9,116 nt of DNA from Hyphomicrobiales bacterium (GTDB taxonomy: Bacteria > Pseudomonadota > Alphaproteobacteria > Rhizobiales > HXMU1428-3): NCBI GenBank assembly GCA_021775385.1, contig JAJFHW010000047.1:1-9116 (forward strand), written 5' to 3'. Shown here piece by piece: positions 6,859-9,116 of this stretch; the first letter of the stretch is position 1; every line of letters starts with the position of its first letter. Both the position numbers and the translations under genes were made by a program. The notes under the pieces were generated by a model. That model ran no database searches. It was given only the letters and a program-made list of their open reading frames with translations, and had not been told where the DNA came from.

Positions 6859-7409
6859 TTATTTCGTCAATGATTGATGAATAGTGTTTGGCAATTTTGT
6901 ATTGTCAAAAGGTTTTCTCAATGTCTCAAATTCCTTAACGGCATCTCACTATATTTGATCTGTTTCAACTAAACCCCTCATTCGTATGATTTCATATCGG
7001 GAAGAATATATTAGTCGGTCTTGCAAGTTAAAGGCCCTGAATTGACCCCGGCATAGTGGTGCCTGAAGATCAGCAATTCAATTTCTTCTACAACATTTAT
7101 TATTTATAATGCTTCGGCTCCAGAGGCCGTCTCTATGATTGTTAGGTCTGTATTTCTAAGAACAGAACAAATGATTTCTCGTATTTCTTTTGACCTTCTC
7201 CAAGCAATATTGGGTCAATAGTACTAAATATTTCCAAAGTTGACACATCTTTATCTTCTTTGATCACAATATCTTCATAGCCAATGTTCATTGCTGGTAG
7301 TTATTTGCATCTTTGCGTCTTTTCCAAGTTCACTTTCAATCCCAATGGAGTGAGCGCACAGAATAGCCCCCAGCGCCAAAAGAGCCATTTTGCATAATCC
7401 GAAATGCTT
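6859..7409 (-). pseudogene. Decayed hybrid histidine kinase (ATPase end plus receiver domain)
   Basis: No single frame is open, but pieces in three frames line up in the right order and spacing with the C-terminus of a hybrid sensor kinase. From 7409 down there is an HFGLCKM... then IESELGKDAKMQI segment, like the last ATPase glycine box and the IESELGKGT strand. A linker follows in another frame (EDIVIKEDKDVSTLE, about 7276-7232), then KYLVLL (7233-7216), like receiver strand 1. Next is IREIICSVLRNTD and, further on, TIIETASGAEAL (ending 7107), like helix 1 and strand 2. After a stop come VVEEIELLIFRHHYAGVNSGP (to about 7035) and ILPDMK, where a receiver has LLITDVVMPGxNGP, so the phosphoacceptor Asp is lost. 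Last is LRKPFDNTKLPNTI with a stop at 6861-6859, a typical strand 5 and helix 5 end. At least three frame changes and several stops are needed. The receiver part is the firmer half, the ATPase part tentative. No sensor or dimerisation part remains. Confidence 0.6.
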
Positions 7410-7445
7410 CTGTTGCCAGCAATTATTGGCAAAAAGCGCAAGATC

Positions 7446-8339
7446 TCATTTTGGCATTGTTTTTAGCTCTGATCTCATGCCATCAATTATTGCTTTAGAA
7501 CAAACTCTAACCCGCTCTAATTGAGCATAATCTTCGTGGACGATGTACCAAAAGGTCCTTTTAAACGAAATTTCTTTCGGCAAAATTTTTACCAAACTTC
7601 TATGAGGTTGAGCCATAAAATCATGTAAGATCCCCACTCCGGCACCATTTAGAACTGCATTTAGTTGCACATGAACGCTTGTACTGGTGAGGTGGGGATT
7701 AAAGGAGCTATCGACAAGAGGGATATAGTCAAGTTCGTCATCAAAGATCATGTCAGAAATATAACCAACTCCCCTTACTTTTTTGAGATCAGAGACTTTT
7801 TTTATCTTTTTTTGCTGACTTAAATAATTTTGCGATCCATAAAGATGCAATTTATAGTCTGCAATTTTTTGAACACGCACGCGCCCTTTTTCGGGCTTAG
7901 AAACAGCAATGACAAAATCAGCTTCTCTTTTAGAAAGTGAAAATTTTTGTGGTATTGCCACAAGTTGTATTTCAAGTTTTGGATAAGTTTCACAAAGCTT
8001 TTGTGCTACTCCTACAACAATATGTGAGGCGACACCTTCTGGTACACCAACTCGAACAGGGCCTGAGAGTTTTTCCATCTGGCCACCAAAGGTATCTTCA
8101 GCAACGAGAGCTTCACTTTCTATTCGCTCGGCGAAAGCTATTAAATCACCTCCGGCTCTTGTGAGGCTATACCCGGTCGGTGCGCGATCAAACAAAACGA
8201 TATTCAGAGCTTCTTCCAAAGATTTTATTCTGCGGGCTACAGTGGCATGATCAACACCTAATTGCCGCCCTGCAACGCTTAAGCGGCCAGACCGTGCCAC
8301 AGCAAGAAAGAAGCGATAATCGTTCCAATTCAATGACAT
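7446..8339 (-). CDS. LysR-family transcriptional regulator
   Basis: 297 residues, the usual LysR length. A GGGGGA ribosome binding site stands a few bases before the ATG at 8339. The N-terminal winged helix-turn-helix (about 1-62) shows LAVARSGRLSVAGRQLGVDH, ATVARRIKSLEE and LFDRAPTGYSLTRAG, a standard LysR DNA-binding domain. The rest (about 90-290) is the periplasmic-binding-protein-like effector domain; GPVRVGVPEG opens it and ADFVIAVSKPEKGRVRVQKI is its middle strand region. The gene is divergent from mmsA with about 306 bp between, and that gap holds inverted repeats of LysR operator type, so control of mmsA and of its own gene is the likely job. The effector, perhaps an intermediate of valine or inositol breakdown, is a guess. 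The gene continues in the same direction into the decayed hybrid kinase. Confidence 0.93.
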   Translation of the reverse strand: MSLNWNDYRFFLAVARSGRLSVAGRQLGVDHATVARRIKSLEEALNIVLFDRAPTGYSLTRAGGDLIAFAERIESEALVAEDTFGGQMEKLSGPVRVGVPEGVASHIVVGVAQKLCETYPKLEIQLVAIPQKFSLSKREADFVIAVSKPEKGRVRVQKIADYKLHLYGSQNYLSQQKKIKKVSDLKKVRGVGYISDMIFDDELDYIPLVDSSFNPHLTSTSVHVQLNAVLNGAGVGILHDFMAQPHRSLVKILPKEISFKRTFWYIVHEDYAQLERVRVCSKAIIDGMRSELKTMPK

Positions 8340-8505
8340 TTGTGATCCCCCTGCCTGGCATTAGTAATTAGATCTATAAACTTTAAGAGCTGACAATTCA
8401 TATGCTCTTGCATCACTTTATCATGGTTAGTCTTGCTTGTGAATTTTTGCACAACTGATAGCGCATTCTAAGCACTTTCGCTCAATCAAATCTATTTGTA
8501 CACTT

Positions 8506-8533
8506 AAGTCTAATCATGCTCAGACTTGCATGA
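8506..8533. promoter_or_regulatory. Overlapping inverted repeats in the LysR-mmsA intergenic region
   Basis: Two overlapping dyads: AAGTCT-(10 nt)-AGACTT at 8506-8527 and TCATGC-(8 nt)-GCATGA at 8514-8533. They are perfect but short and lie next to the longer dyad at 8538-8557. They may form part of one regulator-binding region. The call is by symmetry only. Confidence 0.35.
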
Positions 8534-8537
8534 AGTG

Positions 8538-8557
8538 TTATTGAATTAAGTCAATAA
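8538..8557. promoter_or_regulatory. Candidate LysR operator upstream of mmsA
   Basis: A perfect dyad TTATTGA-(6 nt)-TCAATAA. It contains TTGA-N6-TCAA, whose size fits the T-N11-A type of LysR binding site. It stands 88 nt before the mmsA start and 198 nt before the LysR start. TTGAAT within it, with TGATAC 18 nt further on, could be a weak sigma70 promoter for mmsA overlapping the operator, but neither hexamer is close to consensus. Confidence 0.5.
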
Positions 8558-8645
8558 ATTACTCTGATACCACCATCGGCTACGTCGTGGTATTCTAAAA
8601 AGCAATTAATTCTCACTGATTTAAACGAAATGAAAGACTGTACTT

Positions 8646-9116
8646 ATGGTAACTGAAATTGGAAATCTGATTGGCGGGAAACAAGTTCCTAGCACCTCAA
8701 ACCGAACTGGTGATGTTTTTAACCCAGCAACAGGTGAAGTCATTGCCAAAGTTGCTCTTTCAAGCGCACCCGAGTTAGCTGAAGCTGTTGAGAATGCAAA
8801 AAAAGCTCAACCTGCTTGGGGGGCTACCAACCCACAAAAACGTGCGCGCGTGCTTATGAAATTTGTAAATTTGTTAAATCGCGACATGGATAAACTGGCT
8901 GAGGCTTTATCCCGCGAGCATGGTAAAACAATGCCTGATGCGAGGGGTGATGTTATTCGCGGTCTCGAAGTGGCTGAGTTTTGCATTGGTGCTCCGCATT
9001 TATTGAAAGGTGAATTTACTGAAGGCGCTGGCCCTAATATTGATATTTATTCAATGCGCCAACCACTTGGTGTTGTAGCTGGTATTACACCTTTTAATTT
9101 CCCTGCCATGATCCCG
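8646..9116 (+). CDS. mmsA: CoA-acylating methylmalonate-semialdehyde dehydrogenase, N-terminal part
   Basis: The first 157 residues of a protein usually near 500; the gene runs off the right edge. The enzyme oxidises methylmalonate semialdehyde to propionyl-CoA and malonate semialdehyde to acetyl-CoA with NAD+ and CoA, at the end of valine and myo-inositol breakdown in the cytoplasm. The start IGNLIGGKQV, FNPATGEVIAKV, SREHGKTMPDARGD (89-102), GLEVAEF, PHLLKGEFTEGAGP, YSMRQPLGVVAGI and TPFNFP (148-153, the start of the NAD-binding part) all match MmsA/IolA rather than other aldehyde dehydrogenases, which lack the HLLKGE...YSMRQPLG segment. The catalytic cysteine lies beyond the window. A weak GAAAG precedes the ATG at 8646. 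The divergent LysR gene is its probable regulator, as is common for mmsA loci in alphaproteobacteria. Confidence 0.96.
   Translation, partial: MVTEIGNLIGGKQVPSTSNRTGDVFNPATGEVIAKVALSSAPELAEAVENAKKAQPAWGATNPQKRARVLMKFVNLLNRDMDKLAEALSREHGKTMPDARGDVIRGLEVAEFCIGAPHLLKGEFTEGAGPNIDIYSMRQPLGVVAGITPFNFPAMIP

Noticed and set aside
7142..7291. Open frame of 49 codons on the minus strand (starts MNIGYEDIV)
   Set aside because: It has no ribosome binding site, and its first half fits the linker of the decayed hybrid kinase while the second half runs out of frame over the receiver remnant. A separate small gene is less likely.
7275..7388. Open frame of 37 codons on the minus strand that looks like a short signal peptide (MALLALGAIL)
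   Set aside because: The hydrophobic start is followed by IESELGKDAKMQI, which fits the end of a histidine-kinase ATPase domain, and no mature protein follows. It was treated as part of the pseudogene.
7937..8371. Plus-strand open frames opposite the LysR gene
   Set aside because: They are antisense to the helix-turn-helix and effector-domain coding sequence and have no independent support.
1..9116. CRISPR array, insertion sequence, prophage or toxin-antitoxin pair
   Set aside because: No regularly spaced repeats, transposase, integrase, phage or toxin-antitoxin motifs were seen on either strand.

Overview
The window looks like chromosomal DNA of an AT-rich alphaproteobacterium, most likely of the Hyphomicrobiales (Rhizobiales) or a close marine relative. 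The reasons are a small 'PetM-like' membrane protein of a type I know from that order, a PP2C-kinase fusion next to a NarK/NasA-type nitrate transporter, an alphaproteobacterial methylmalonate-semialdehyde dehydrogenase with a divergent LysR gene, and a tRNA-Ser gene with encoded CCA. The species cannot be fixed from the sequence. There is no phage, insertion sequence, CRISPR array or plasmid gene.

Left part (1-2311): a small two-helix membrane protein gene on the minus strand is followed by a long gene-free stretch. That stretch holds a broken copy of the 5' part of a tRNA-Ser, three back-to-back palindromes, and then the intact tRNA-Ser(GGA). After another gene-free stretch with a long imperfect hairpin comes a gene for an outer-membrane beta-barrel of the Phenol_MetA_deg (COG4313) family.

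Centre (2312-5940): a NarK/NasA-type (NNP family) nitrate/nitrite transporter, a strong Rho-independent terminator, and a membrane-anchored protein with an N-terminal PP2C phosphatase and a C-terminal Ser/Thr kinase domain. This pair is known from nitrate-assimilation loci such as nasA-PA1782 of Pseudomonas aeruginosa. Here no nitrate or nitrite reductase gene lies within the window on either side.

Right part (5941-9116): on the minus strand, in transcription order, are a LysR regulator, the debris of a two-component hybrid histidine kinase (end of the ATPase domain plus a receiver domain, broken by frameshifts and stops), and an intact OmpR-type response regulator that lacks one of the usual magnesium-binding acidic residues. 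Divergent from the LysR gene, across an intergenic region with clear dyad symmetry, starts mmsA (valine and myo-inositol catabolism), which runs off the window.

The most informative item is the decayed hybrid kinase, recognised only by reading three frames together. It suggests that the neighbouring response regulator has lost a partner. I see nothing that I would call a wholly new system.
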